A stretch of 54,802 bases of DNA from Deltaproteobacteria bacterium (GTDB lineage: Bacteria; Desulfobacterota; Binatia; Binatales; Binataceae). The DNA is taken from assembly GCA_021817345.1 (NCBI GenBank), contig JAKAVC010000013.1, positions 1 to 54,802 on the forward strand. Reading direction: 5' to 3'. Positions 34,541-41,805 of the stretch are shown piece by piece. The position numbers and the translations under genes were made by a program. The notes under the pieces were generated by a model, which made no database searches, was not told the DNA's origin, and saw only the letters and a list, made by a program, of their open reading frames with translations. Each line of letters opens with the position of its first letter. Position 1 is the stretch's first letter.

Positions 34541-35803
34541 TCACGCCGCGCCCGCGACCGGGCGCTTGCCGTTCTGCAGGCGCTCGAAGAGCGCGTCGAA
34601 GTCCTTGAGCCGCGCCTCGATAACGAACGGTTGCTCTATCGCCCCGGCGACGGCTTCCAAGGTTTTGTAACCGTTGCCGGTGATCGACACAACCACGCTT
34701 TCGTCGCGCTTGATACGGCCCTGGTTGATGAGCTTGATCGCGACGGCAAGCGTGGTGCCGCCGGCGGGTTCCGCGAAAATTCCCTCGGTGCGGGCGAGCA
34801 GCTTTATCGCGTCGATAATCTCCTCGTCGGTTGCCGCGTCGCCCCATCCGCCCGATTCGCGCACGGCTTTGAGAACGTAAAAGCCGTCGGCCGGGTTTCC
34901 GATCGCGATCGACTTCGCAATCGTGTTCGGTTTGACGGGGGTAATGAGGTCGGTCCCCTTGTGCAAGGCGTGGACGACCGGCGCCGAGCCCGCGGCCTGC
35001 GCGCAATGGACCTTCACGTGGCCGTCCGTGATAAGCCCGACTTCTTTGAATTCCTTGAAGGCCTTGGCAACCTTGGGGAGGATCGTGCCGCCCGCGGTCG
35101 GCAGCACGATATTGTCCGGCAGGCGCCATCCGAGCTGCTCGGCGACCTCGAAGCCGAAGGTCTTTGCGCCCTCGGTGTAGTAGGGCCGGAGGTTGATATT
35201 GACGAACGCCCATCCGTACTTGTCGGCGATCTCGCTGCACAGGCGATTGACGTCGTCGTAGTTGCCGCGAATCGTGATCACCTGCGCGCCGTAAATCGTC
35301 GAGCCGACAATCTTTCCCGACTCCACGCCCTCGGGCATGAAGATGTAGCATCGAAGCCGAGCGCGGGCCGCGTGCGCCGCGACTGCGGTTGCGAGATTTC
35401 CCGTCGAGGCGCACGAGACGGTGGTGAAACCGAACTCGCGGGCCTTGGTGATCGCGACCGAAACCACCCGGTCCTTGTAGGAGAGCGTGGGATGGTTGAC
35501 GGTGTCGTCCTTGATATAAAGGTTCCTGACCCCGAGCTCCTCGCCCAGGCGGCGGGCCGCGAGCAGCGGGGTGAAACCGGAGAACGGTCCTGCTTCGGGT
35601 TCGCCCTCGACCGGAAGAAGCTCGCGGTAGCGCCACAGGTTGCTCGGGCGCGCCTGAATAGCCTCGCGCGAGACGGCGGCCCGGATTCGTTCGTAGTCGT
35701 AAATGACCTCGAGCGGACCGAAGCAGGTCTCACATACGTGAAGCGGTTTAACCGGATAGTCCTGGCCGCACTCGCGGCACTTGAGGCTGGTCACGTAGCT
35801 CAT
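34541..35803 (-). CDS. thrC: Threonine synthase
   Basis: A PLP enzyme forming threonine from O-phosphohomoserine. 420 aa. The N-terminal zinc-ribbon-like C9-x2-C12…C24-x2-C27 is found in many bacterial and archaeal ThrC. The PLP Lys is K110 in TLSYKDR, followed by SCASTGNLATAVAAHAAR and the phosphate loop TAGGTILPKVAKAFKEF. The C-terminal EPAGGTTLAVAIKL is also typical. It starts 9 bases after the stop of the E1-like gene and is the second gene of the SAM-riboswitch operon. Placement of thrC under SAM control is unusual, because threonine synthase competes for the same homoserine phosphate that methionine synthesis may use. Confidence 0.94.
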   Translation of the reverse strand: MSYVTSLKCRECGQDYPVKPLHVCETCFGPLEVIYDYERIRAAVSREAIQARPSNLWRYRELLPVEGEPEAGPFSGFTPLLAARRLGEELGVRNLYIKDDTVNHPTLSYKDRVVSVAITKAREFGFTTVSCASTGNLATAVAAHAARARLRCYIFMPEGVESGKIVGSTIYGAQVITIRGNYDDVNRLCSEIADKYGWAFVNINLRPYYTEGAKTFGFEVAEQLGWRLPDNIVLPTAGGTILPKVAKAFKEFKEVGLITDGHVKVHCAQAAGSAPVVHALHKGTDLITPVKPNTIAKSIAIGNPADGFYVLKAVRESGGWGDAATDEEIIDAIKLLARTEGIFAEPAGGTTLAVAIKLINQGRIKRDESVVVSITGNGYKTLEAVAGAIEQPFVIEARLKDFDALFERLQNGKRPVAGAA

Positions 35804-35812
35804 TGATTTCCT

Positions 35813-36520
35813 CTAGTTGCGCGCTGGAGCGTCGCCGCATCCAATCGAAGCGCGCGACTCGCAGGCGCATCCGCGGCGCGGGCTGACTCGCGTCACGCGC
35901 ACGCGCGGAGCGCCGGTTGCGTCGTAAGTAAGAATTCCTCCCGCAAGTCCGGATTCGAGACCGAGTACGAAGCGGCGCGCCTCGTCCGCCTGAAGCAGGC
36001 CGATAAGCGCGGCCACCGGGCCGATTATCCCGGCCTCGCGGCAGCTTGCGATTTCTCCCAGCTCGGGCGGCCCTTCGAACACGCATCGAAGGCACGCGGT
36101 CCGTCCCGGTATAACCGTCATCGCCTGCCCGCCCATCCCAAGCACACCGCCGTAAACGAACGCGCGTCCGGCGCGAACACATGCGTCGTTGATCAGGAAC
36201 TTGGCCGTGGGATCGTCGGTCGCGTCGATAACGAAGTCGTAGCGCGCGACGATCTCCCGCGCGTTCGATTCGTCGATCGCCGCGACGATCGGCTCGGCGA
36301 CGCCACCCGGGTTGAGTTCAATGATTTTGCGCGCCGCGGCCTCGGCCTTGGGCGTTCCGATATCGGAAATTCCGTAGATTACCTGGCGATGGAGGTTCGA
36401 CAGCTCAACCGGATCGGGATCGATAAGGCCGACGGTGCCCAGGCCCATGCGCGCGAGCGAAAGCGCCGCTGGCACTCCAAGGCCGCCCGCTCCGACTATC
36501 AGCACCCGGCCGTCGATCAC
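35813..36520 (-). CDS. E1-like adenylyltransferase (ThiF/MoeB/HesA family), N-terminally short
   Basis: Activates a sulfur carrier C-terminus as an acyl-adenylate. 235 aa. Intact ATP site: G10-AGGLG-15, LIDPDPVELSNLHRQ (D34, D36, N42, R45), K58 in GTPKAEA and DATDD (D99, D102). Zinc: C143-x2-C146 with C218/C220 (RGCACES, so a C-x-C pair in place of the usual C-x2-C). EIASCREAGIIGP holds the conserved C160. It lacks the usual N-terminal helix with RYxRQ. GTG 36520 is used, with GAGAG six bases upstream. A CTG at 36565 with GGAGG six bases upstream is a rarer alternative that would add 15 residues but still no RYxRQ. First gene of the operon behind the SAM-I riboswitch. Confidence 0.9.
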   Translation of the reverse strand: MIDGRVLIVGAGGLGVPAALSLARMGLGTVGLIDPDPVELSNLHRQVIYGISDIGTPKAEAAARKIIELNPGGVAEPIVAAIDESNAREIVARYDFVIDATDDPTAKFLINDACVRAGRAFVYGGVLGMGGQAMTVIPGRTACLRCVFEGPPELGEIASCREAGIIGPVAALIGLLQADEARRFVLGLESGLAGGILTYDATGAPRVRVTRVSPRRGCACESRASIGCGDAPARN

Positions 36521-36566
36521 TTGATTCTCTCTTTGTCCCAGGCCTTCGAGAGCTTTGGCGGGCAGT

Positions 36567-36608
36567 CCGATCCTCCGCCCGGTTGCGGGCAGCCGCCGAG
36601 AGGACCGG
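36567..36608 (-). promoter_or_regulatory. Leader hairpin that buries a GGAGG
   Basis: Between the attenuator terminator and the first ORF, CCGGTCCTC (plus 36600-36608 reversed) pairs with GAGGATCGG (36567-36575 reversed), one G-T pair included. An inner GCCCG/CGGGC stem sits inside. The downstream arm contains a GGAGG motif (36572-36576) that is a perfect SD for a CTG codon at 36565. It could gate translation in addition to the terminator, or be a second terminator-like fold. Confidence 0.35.
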
Positions 36609-36617
36609 TTTGCGAGA

Positions 36618-36643
36618 TAAAAGCGAGGGTTCGGAACTCTCGC
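36618..36643 (-). terminator. Attenuator terminator of the SAM riboswitch
   Basis: Read on the minus strand: GCGAG-A-GTT, loop CCG, AAC-C-CTCGC, then TTTTA. It starts at the base following the 3' strand of aptamer helix P1 (GATAGG at 36644-36649), the expected place for the expression platform of a transcription-off S-box. Confidence 0.75.
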
Positions 36644-36752
36644 CCTATCTTCCAAGGGTTACGAAACCCTTGCAGGAGTTAGCACCAGCACCCGTTGCCG
36701 GGCCGGTTGCTGCGGCATCTTCGGGCCAGTCCCTCCGCCGCTCTCGATAAGG
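36644..36752 (-). promoter_or_regulatory. SAM-I (S-box) riboswitch
   Basis: On the minus strand the leader reads CCTTATCGAGAG, then the conserved core GAGGGACTGGCCCGA, a GCAACC segment, the GGTGCTAACTCC core and a final GAAGATAGG. P1 forms between CTTATC and GATAGG (one G-U pair). P2 contains the kink-turn GAG…, and a P4 hairpin AAGGGTT-TCGT-AACCCTT precedes GGAAGATAGG. All the S-box core strings are present. SAM binding stabilises P1 and favours the terminator at 36618-36643, switching the E1-thrC-carrier-CysK operon off when SAM is plentiful. It follows a promoter at 36774-36800. Confidence 0.93.
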
Positions 36753-36773
36753 CAACGCTACTGTCGCATAACG

Positions 36774-36800
36774 AATATATAAGCGCGGCGCGGCTGTCAA
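36774..36800 (-). promoter_or_regulatory. Sigma-70-like promoter of the SAM-riboswitch operon
   Basis: Minus strand TTGACA (36795-36800), a 15-base spacer and TATATT (36774-36779). Spacing is short, but both hexamers are near consensus and the riboswitch starts about 15 bases past the expected transcription start. Confidence 0.62.
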
Positions 36801-36981
36801 TCGGCGGACCAAGCGGTCAGGCCGCGCTCAAAACCGAACATTCGATTTGTCGCGGACGGCGCACGGTCGGGATTTGCCAGACTGCTGAACGATACGAATC
36901 AGGTCCGCGCGCGCTCGAGTCATGAACGACGGTTCGCTAACGTGGCGTCCCATTAATAATTTTACCGCGGACGCCAGTGGC

Positions 36982-37069
36982 ATGAGATTCTTCGCTTCGG
37001 CAGCCTTCGCTCAGAATGATCAACAACATTGGGCGCGCCGGTCATTCTGAGCGAAGCGAAGAATCTCAT
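36982..37069. repeat. Long imperfect inverted repeat
   Basis: ATGAGATTCTTCGC (36982-36995) pairs with GCGAAGAATCTCAT (37056-37069), and TTCGCTCAGAATGA (37006-37019) pairs with TCATTCTGAGCGAA (37042-37055). That makes 28 pairs with a ten-base bulge on the left arm and a 22-base loop. The right arm (TCATTCTGAGCGAAGCGAAG) resembles short dispersed repeats found in intergenic regions of several soil bacteria. It sits between the riboswitch promoter and the 3' end of asd, in a 306-base region (36801-37106) that otherwise shows nothing coding. Confidence 0.78.
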
Positions 37070-37106
37070 TAGCGACATCCCATCAACTTATCCGCAGGAC
37101 ACCACG

Positions 37107-38189
37107 CTAGCGCCCGATATAACCGGCGTGGAGCAGGTATTCGGCGAGCAGCACCGCCCCGCGTCCCGCGCCCATCTCACTGTTGTGGCTGACGAGCAGA
37201 TACTTCCACCCGTTCGGCATCACCTCGTCAGCGCGAATCCTGCCGACCGAAGTCGTCATCCCGCGCTCCAGATCACGGTCGAGCCGCGGCTGCGGACGGG
37301 TAGGGTCGCGATGCACGGTTATCATGTGGCGCGGCGAATTCGGCAGCCCGAGCGCGGTGAAATCGCGCCCGAAGCCTTCGAGCGCGCCGACAACCTCGGA
37401 CTCGGAGGCGGCGCGCTTGAGCGACGCGGTCACGGACTCGGTGTGTGCTTCAAGCACTCCGGCGCGCGTGCAGGTGGCGCTGATACGAAGCGGCGCGTCG
37501 GCGATCGAGCCTTCGACGAGGCGGCCGAGAATCTTCGGCGTCTCGATTTTGACCCGGTCTTCCTCGCGCGCGATATACGGGATGATGTTTTCCAGGATGT
37601 CGAGCGCGGGGAGATCGCGTCCCGCCCCGGATATTCCCTGCATCGTGGTCACGATCGCCGACTCGACGCCGAAAGCCGCGTCCAGCGCCTTGAGCGTGAT
37701 CGCAAGCCCGATCGCGGTGCAGTTGGGAGTGGTCGCGATATAGCCTTTCCACCCGCGCCGGCGGCGCTGCTCGTGAATAATGGCGAGATGCTCGACGTTG
37801 ACGCCCGGAATCACCAGCGGAACGTCGGGCTCCATGCGATGGGGCCGGGCGGTGCTGACGGTCGCGACGCGCTCGCCGTATATCGGCTCGAGTTCGCGCG
37901 CGGCTTCCGACTCGACCGCCGCGAAGACCACACCGATCCCGTCGAGCTTGAGCGACTTCGCGTCCTGGAGCTTCAGCTCCAGCGCTTCGGCGGGAGGCTC
38001 GTATCCCGCGACGTACCATCGGCGGATTCCGCTTGCGGGGTCGGTAATCGCATCGCGGTAAGTCTTGCCTGCCGAGCGCTCGGAGGCCGCAAGCGCGGCT
38101 ATCTCGAAGTCCGGATGGTTATCCAGTGCGGCCAGCACCTTCTGGCCGGCGATTCCGGTCGCACCGACGACGGCTGCTTTTATTTTCAT
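37107..38189 (-). CDS. asd: Aspartate-semialdehyde dehydrogenase
   Basis: Reduces beta-aspartyl phosphate to aspartate semialdehyde, the branch point to lysine, threonine and methionine. 360 aa. The N-terminal NADP loop is GATGIAGQKVLAAL (9-22), the active Cys is C157 in TTPNCTAIG, and EGSIADAPLRISATCTRAGVLEAHTES is the catalytic-domain segment with the substrate-binding residues. The sequence is of the archaeal/fungal-like Asd subclass (VVFAAVESEAAREL). It starts 30 bases after the O-methyltransferase stop, on the same strand. It precedes the thrC riboswitch operon by about 300 bases, which groups the aspartate-family genes. Confidence 0.95.
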   Translation of the reverse strand: MKIKAAVVGATGIAGQKVLAALDNHPDFEIAALAASERSAGKTYRDAITDPASGIRRWYVAGYEPPAEALELKLQDAKSLKLDGIGVVFAAVESEAARELEPIYGERVATVSTARPHRMEPDVPLVIPGVNVEHLAIIHEQRRRRGWKGYIATTPNCTAIGLAITLKALDAAFGVESAIVTTMQGISGAGRDLPALDILENIIPYIAREEDRVKIETPKILGRLVEGSIADAPLRISATCTRAGVLEAHTESVTASLKRAASESEVVGALEGFGRDFTALGLPNSPRHMITVHRDPTRPQPRLDRDLERGMTTSVGRIRADEVMPNGWKYLLVSHNSEMGAGRGAVLLAEYLLHAGYIGR

Positions 38190-38219
38190 TGCTGCAAAAA
38201 CGGGATGCCCGCGCGCGGC

Positions 38220-39242
38220 TTATTTCCGGGCCACTATCGCCTGGAACGGCGCGGGTCCGGGAACGGCTCTCAGTTCGATATCGCGATAACCCGCCGGCTT
38301 CAGCATCCTTTCGTATTCGGAAAGCGTATAGGTGTCGCCCTCGCGGGTCCAGATAAGCATCGTGAGCGCGAACACCAGCGCGAACCGTTCCTTTTCGCGC
38401 TTCTCATCGGGCACCGCGTCAACGATGATCAGACGGCCTCCGGGCGCGGTCGCGGCGTGAAGGCGGCGGCTCAGTTCCGTGTTCCGCTCGATCCCGAAGT
38501 GATGGTAGATGTTGACCGCGAGCACAAGGTCGTAGCCGGTTCCGAAATCGTCCTTGAAAATATCGCCCGGGCGGAACTCGACGCGGTCCTTGAGGCCCAT
38601 CTGTTTCGCCGTCGGCTCCGCGAGCCTAAGCACGTTCGGCCAATCGACCGACACCAGGCGGGCGCTCGGGAAGCGCTTGAGTGCGCTGAAACCGTACATC
38701 CCGGAACCGGCCGCGATATCGAGAATCCGCGCCGGCTCGCCTGCGCCAAACATCGAGGCCGCCAGTTCCGCGACCGCCGGTCCGGCCATCGTGGCCATCT
38801 GCTTCGAGCGGCGTGAGAATTCCTCCCAAAACGGATTTTCAGCCGCCTCGGCTCCCTGTTCGAGCAGCGAATGACCCGCGCGAACGATATCGGCAAGGCG
38901 GCCGGCCTCGTTCCACATCAGCGGGTTGCACATGATTCCCGCCATCGCGCCGAAATACGCCGGCGAGCCCTTGACCAGCATCGCCTGGCTTGCAGGCGGC
39001 AAACTGTAATGGCCGTCGGCCTTGCCGAGCGCGCCGAAGGTTACCAGCGCGTCGCACAGAATCCTCATCGCGCGCTCGGGGATCTTCTTGGTCGCGGCGA
39101 GTTTCTCGGCGGTATCGATTCCGTGGGCAATATGGGTGAAGACTTCGAGCTCGAGGCCCGCTTTCAGCGCAGCGCTGCCCATAAAGCCCTGAAGCAAACC
39201 CATAAGCTGCTGCGGTGACTCGAATCCATGCTGCTCGGCCAT
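38220..39242 (-). CDS. SAM-dependent O-methyltransferase (acetylserotonin O-methyltransferase-like)
   Basis: A 340-aa class I methyltransferase of the plant-COMT/ASMT type. An N-terminal dimerisation winged helix (about 10-100, LELEVFTHIAHG and TKKIPERAMRILCDALVTFG) is followed by the Rossmann domain with the SAM loop ILDIAAGSGMYG (173-184) and the second-strand acidic SVDWP. PGDIFKDDFGTGYDLVLAVNIYHHF follows, including the catalytic His pair. The substrate (phenol or polyketide) is unknown. It lies between a hydrolase gene (65 bases) and asd (30 bases), all on the minus strand, so it may be co-transcribed with asd although the functions do not obviously match. Confidence 0.9.
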   Translation of the reverse strand: MAEQHGFESPQQLMGLLQGFMGSAALKAGLELEVFTHIAHGIDTAEKLAATKKIPERAMRILCDALVTFGALGKADGHYSLPPASQAMLVKGSPAYFGAMAGIMCNPLMWNEAGRLADIVRAGHSLLEQGAEAAENPFWEEFSRRSKQMATMAGPAVAELAASMFGAGEPARILDIAAGSGMYGFSALKRFPSARLVSVDWPNVLRLAEPTAKQMGLKDRVEFRPGDIFKDDFGTGYDLVLAVNIYHHFGIERNTELSRRLHAATAPGGRLIIVDAVPDEKREKERFALVFALTMLIWTREGDTYTLSEYERMLKPAGYRDIELRAVPGPAPFQAIVARK

Positions 39243-39306
39243 CTTGAGTTGCCGTCCTTTGAGTGAGGTCGGTCTAATTCCGTATCACACAAGCGCGGCG
39301 TCGCGC

Positions 39307-39957
39307 TCACGCGGCTCTTGAGAGCCAGTCCTCGACGATATCGAACAGTTCGTCGGCCGCCTCGACAAGGCCGTGGCCGGCGCCGAGAATGAGTTTCAGC
39401 GTCTTGGGCTCGCGCGCCCGTTCGTAGAGAGCCTCGGAACTCTGATGCGCGAGGACGGTGTCGGCGGTGCCATGGATCAGGAGCAGCGGCTTGGGCGCGA
39501 GTTCGCCGACCACGTGCGCACCGCTTAGCTGGCTCGAAACAGCGACAACGCTGGTGATGAACGGGCTCAGGGTGCCGGCGTTGATCGCGACGGCGCCGCC
39601 GAAGGAATGGCCGATTATCACCGCCGAGGCGTGGCCCGTGCCCTTCAGAAACGAGACCGCTGCCATCGCGTCAAGCACGCACTCGCCGAACTCGTTCGGG
39701 GCGCGGTAATTGACCCTAAGCACGCTGATACCGCGTCGGCGCGGCATCTCAAGCCCGAGCCGCGGGTAGAGCCACGCGGGGCCGTCGAATCCGCCGATCG
39801 CTCCGCTTACGCAGATGACCGCGCGGCCGGGCTCGGCTGCGGGATGCAGGATCGTCGGAAGCGGGCCGCGCGTGGTGCGGATCGTAATCCACTCGGCGCC
39901 CGCGACCCGCGCGCCCTTGTCGAGGCCGGTGATCCTGAGGCTCAGTCCCGTGTCCAT
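39307..39957 (-). CDS. Alpha/beta hydrolase (dienelactone hydrolase-like)
   Basis: A 216-aa serine hydrolase. Catalytic triad candidates are S118 in IIGHSFGGAV, D166 in HGTADTVL and H195 in GAGHGLVEA, in normal order and spacing. The N-terminus is a beta-strand-rich 40 residues (AEWITIRTTRGPLPTILHPA). No signal peptide. Small size and lack of a lid suggest an esterase or a dienelactone-hydrolase-type enzyme; the substrate cannot be told. It starts 70 bases after the stop of the SnoaL gene and is on the same strand as the methyltransferase. Confidence 0.85.
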   Translation of the reverse strand: MDTGLSLRITGLDKGARVAGAEWITIRTTRGPLPTILHPAAEPGRAVICVSGAIGGFDGPAWLYPRLGLEMPRRRGISVLRVNYRAPNEFGECVLDAMAAVSFLKGTGHASAVIIGHSFGGAVAINAGTLSPFITSVVAVSSQLSGAHVVGELAPKPLLLIHGTADTVLAHQSSEALYERAREPKTLKLILGAGHGLVEAADELFDIVEDWLSRAA

Positions 39958-40027
39958 GGCGGCTCGTCGAACATAGCCGATTTTGCGAAACGACCGCGAG
40001 CGGGTCCGACGAGCCGTAAGCCGCGGC

Positions 40028-40459
40028 TCAGCGGGACATCGGCAGGCTCTCGGCCATGTAGTTGACGTGAATCTGCCGTTCCTTGAAGTACCAGCGCCCG
40101 CCCTCCTTGACCAGCTTGTCGAGATAATAGCCGGAGACGGAGTAGGGCTTGCCGCTCGCCTTGTTGACGGCGTCGGCGATCAGGTAGCACTGCGAGGTTG
40201 CCTCGTTGCCCGACACCTCGATCACGGGATTGGTTACGCAGTGGCGCAGATAATCGACGCTCCCGCGCTGGTTGCGATGATAGACGGTGAACCAGTCGCG
40301 AATCGCGGCGCGTCCCTTGGCGGGAGGCTCTCCCGAGTAGATGGGCATCAGGGTCGCGTCTTCGTGGAATAGCGCCGCGACGTCGTCAGCGGTGCCCTTG
40401 TCAACCGCGAAACAGTAGCGGTACAGAACCTGCTGGATGGCGACAATGTCGTCGGTCAT
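40028..40459 (-). CDS. SnoaL-like protein (nuclear transport factor 2 fold)
   Basis: A 143-aa NTF2-like protein of the SnoaL_4 type. It starts DDIVAIQQVLYRYCFAVDKG, followed by ALFHEDATLMPIYSG and the C-terminal strands SGYYLDKLVKEGGRWYFKERQIHVNYMA. Many of this group are annotated as limonene-epoxide-hydrolase-like, aromatic ring-hydroxylating subunit or polyketide cyclase. The residues do not settle which. ATG 40459 is chosen because GGAG lies nine bases upstream and the domain begins there. The minus-strand cluster with the hydrolase, methyltransferase and asd follows. Confidence 0.87.
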   Translation of the reverse strand: MTDDIVAIQQVLYRYCFAVDKGTADDVAALFHEDATLMPIYSGEPPAKGRAAIRDWFTVYHRNQRGSVDYLRHCVTNPVIEVSGNEATSQCYLIADAVNKASGKPYSVSGYYLDKLVKEGGRWYFKERQIHVNYMAESLPMSR

Positions 40460-40686
40460 GGCTGTTATCTCCTGCTCTGTCCGTGTTCGTTCTCTGGCCC
40501 GAAGGGCCGATACCACTTCGGAGCTGCTAAGAGGTTTGTTGCAGCCGGGCGGGCAATCCGCGCGGAATAGCTGCGTGACGCTTCTATTTCAGCCTGCGGT
40601 ATAGATCAGAGGTTCTTCGTGCCGCAAGGAGCGCCCTGCGGAATTGCGTCCGCGCGCACGGCGCCACGTCCGCGATGCGGCAGGTG

Positions 40687-40956
40687 TTAGCGCGGTTCGA
40701 GCCAGGAGGGATCGAATTGTTCGTGCGGCTCGCCGAGCATCCGAAGCCCATAGCGCACCATCTCGATAAGCCGCTCAATGCGTTCGAGCATCTCGGACTT
40801 GTCGGCCTGCGGCGCGGTCGCGAGTTCGCCGATCGCGGCGCGCAGATTCGCCTTCATGATTGCGACGGCGCGTTCGAGGCTTTCGCGTTCGCTCACGCGC
40901 TCACGGCGCTGGCGAATCTCGCGAAGCGCTTCCCGAATCGAGATCACTTCTCCCAT
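40687..40956 (-). CDS. Small helical hypothetical protein
   Basis: An 89-aa protein, almost entirely charged and probably helical: MGEVISIREALREIRQ, then SLERAVAIMKANLRAAIGEL, and MLERIERLIEMVRYGLRML. The C-terminus PHEQFDPSWLEPR is a distinct end. No family recognised. GGAG lies about eleven bases before the ATG. A 227-base non-coding gap separates it from the SnoaL gene. May be a coiled-coil adaptor. Confidence 0.68.
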   Translation of the reverse strand: MGEVISIREALREIRQRRERVSERESLERAVAIMKANLRAAIGELATAPQADKSEMLERIERLIEMVRYGLRMLGEPHEQFDPSWLEPR

Positions 40957-41057
40957 GGCTCAAGCGCTCCAAATGCTTTCAGCCCTGAAAGAAGTTTAGC
41001 AGCCATGCGCGAATGCGACACGGGGAGGAAAAGAGATGACACTCGGGCGGTGACGGG

Positions 41058-41098
41058 AAAAATCGGGCGCCGGCCGATGCCCAAACCGCCGACGCCCG
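41058..41098 (-). terminator. Intrinsic terminator after the tandem secreted proteins
   Basis: Minus strand CGGGCG-T-CGGC…GCCG-G-CGCCCG, followed by ATTTTT. It lies just after the stop at 41111. A palindrome CGGTTCGCGAACCG immediately follows the stop as well. Confidence 0.55.
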
Positions 41099-41110
41099 GT
41101 TCGCGAACCG

Positions 41111-41749
41111 TTATTGCTTTTTCAAGATGCCGGTCATGCCGAAGCTTATACCGACGCCGGTCTCATACTGCGAAGAAATCGCACCGGAGCCGGAAGCGTT
41201 CGGAAACGGGCTCGTAAGACCCTCCGTTGCCAGCAGAGGATTGACAATCGAGTAGGAGCCGCTGAAGCTGCCAGTGGTCTTGCCGGTGGGGCAGGAAAAC
41301 CCTCCGACAGTGAAAAGCAGAATTGGAACCTGCTTCCGGTTCAGCATCAGGCCGACGCCGGTCGTTGCAAAGCATGGAACGGTTTGCCCTGGACCCGGGA
41401 CCAGGATGTACGAGCCGGTTGTCGGCTCCCCGAGTACGCTCAGGTCCTGGATGAGATCGAGCACGACGAAGTTGTTTGCTCCCACCCCGGTTCCTTTCAT
41501 CAGGCCTTCGTATTCGGTGCACGGGCACAGTGATGACCCTTGGGCACCCGTGGAGCAATCGAAAGTGTTTGCCGCCGTCGTCCCGGTTATCGTGCAAGCT
41601 TTTGTGGGTGCGCCCACCCCAATCCCGGAGAATTGCACAATCCCGGCGAGCGGCGAGGCCGCATTAGCGATTGCGCCCGGCGCGACGGCGAATAGCGCAC
41701 AGACCGCCGACAGGACAATTATCTTCACCAGTTGTCTCAGTTGCCTCAT
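41111..41749 (-). CDS. Secreted cysteine-containing protein, paralogue B
   Basis: A 212-aa exported protein. The signal peptide (MRQLRQLVKIIVLSAVCALF…) is cleaved near ANAASPLAGI. Shared elements with the next-upstream gene are SPLAGI-x-FSG, LCPCTEYEGLMKG, LDLIQD, GSYILVPGPGQTVPCFATTGVGLML, LLFTVGGFSCP, FSGSYSIVNPLL, SPFPNASGSGAIS and a basic C-terminus. Four to six Cys probably pair in the periplasm or outside. No known domain. GGAGGGGC lies about ten bases upstream. Its start follows the stop of the paralogue by 56 bases. Confidence 0.75.
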   Translation of the reverse strand: MRQLRQLVKIIVLSAVCALFAVAPGAIANAASPLAGIVQFSGIGVGAPTKACTITGTTAANTFDCSTGAQGSSLCPCTEYEGLMKGTGVGANNFVVLDLIQDLSVLGEPTTGSYILVPGPGQTVPCFATTGVGLMLNRKQVPILLFTVGGFSCPTGKTTGSFSGSYSIVNPLLATEGLTSPFPNASGSGAISSQYETGVGISFGMTGILKKQ

Positions 41750-41805
41750 CGGATTTGCCCCTCCGCGAAAGTTGTCTCCCCCGATTCGCTTGCCAACGGC
41801 CGCGA

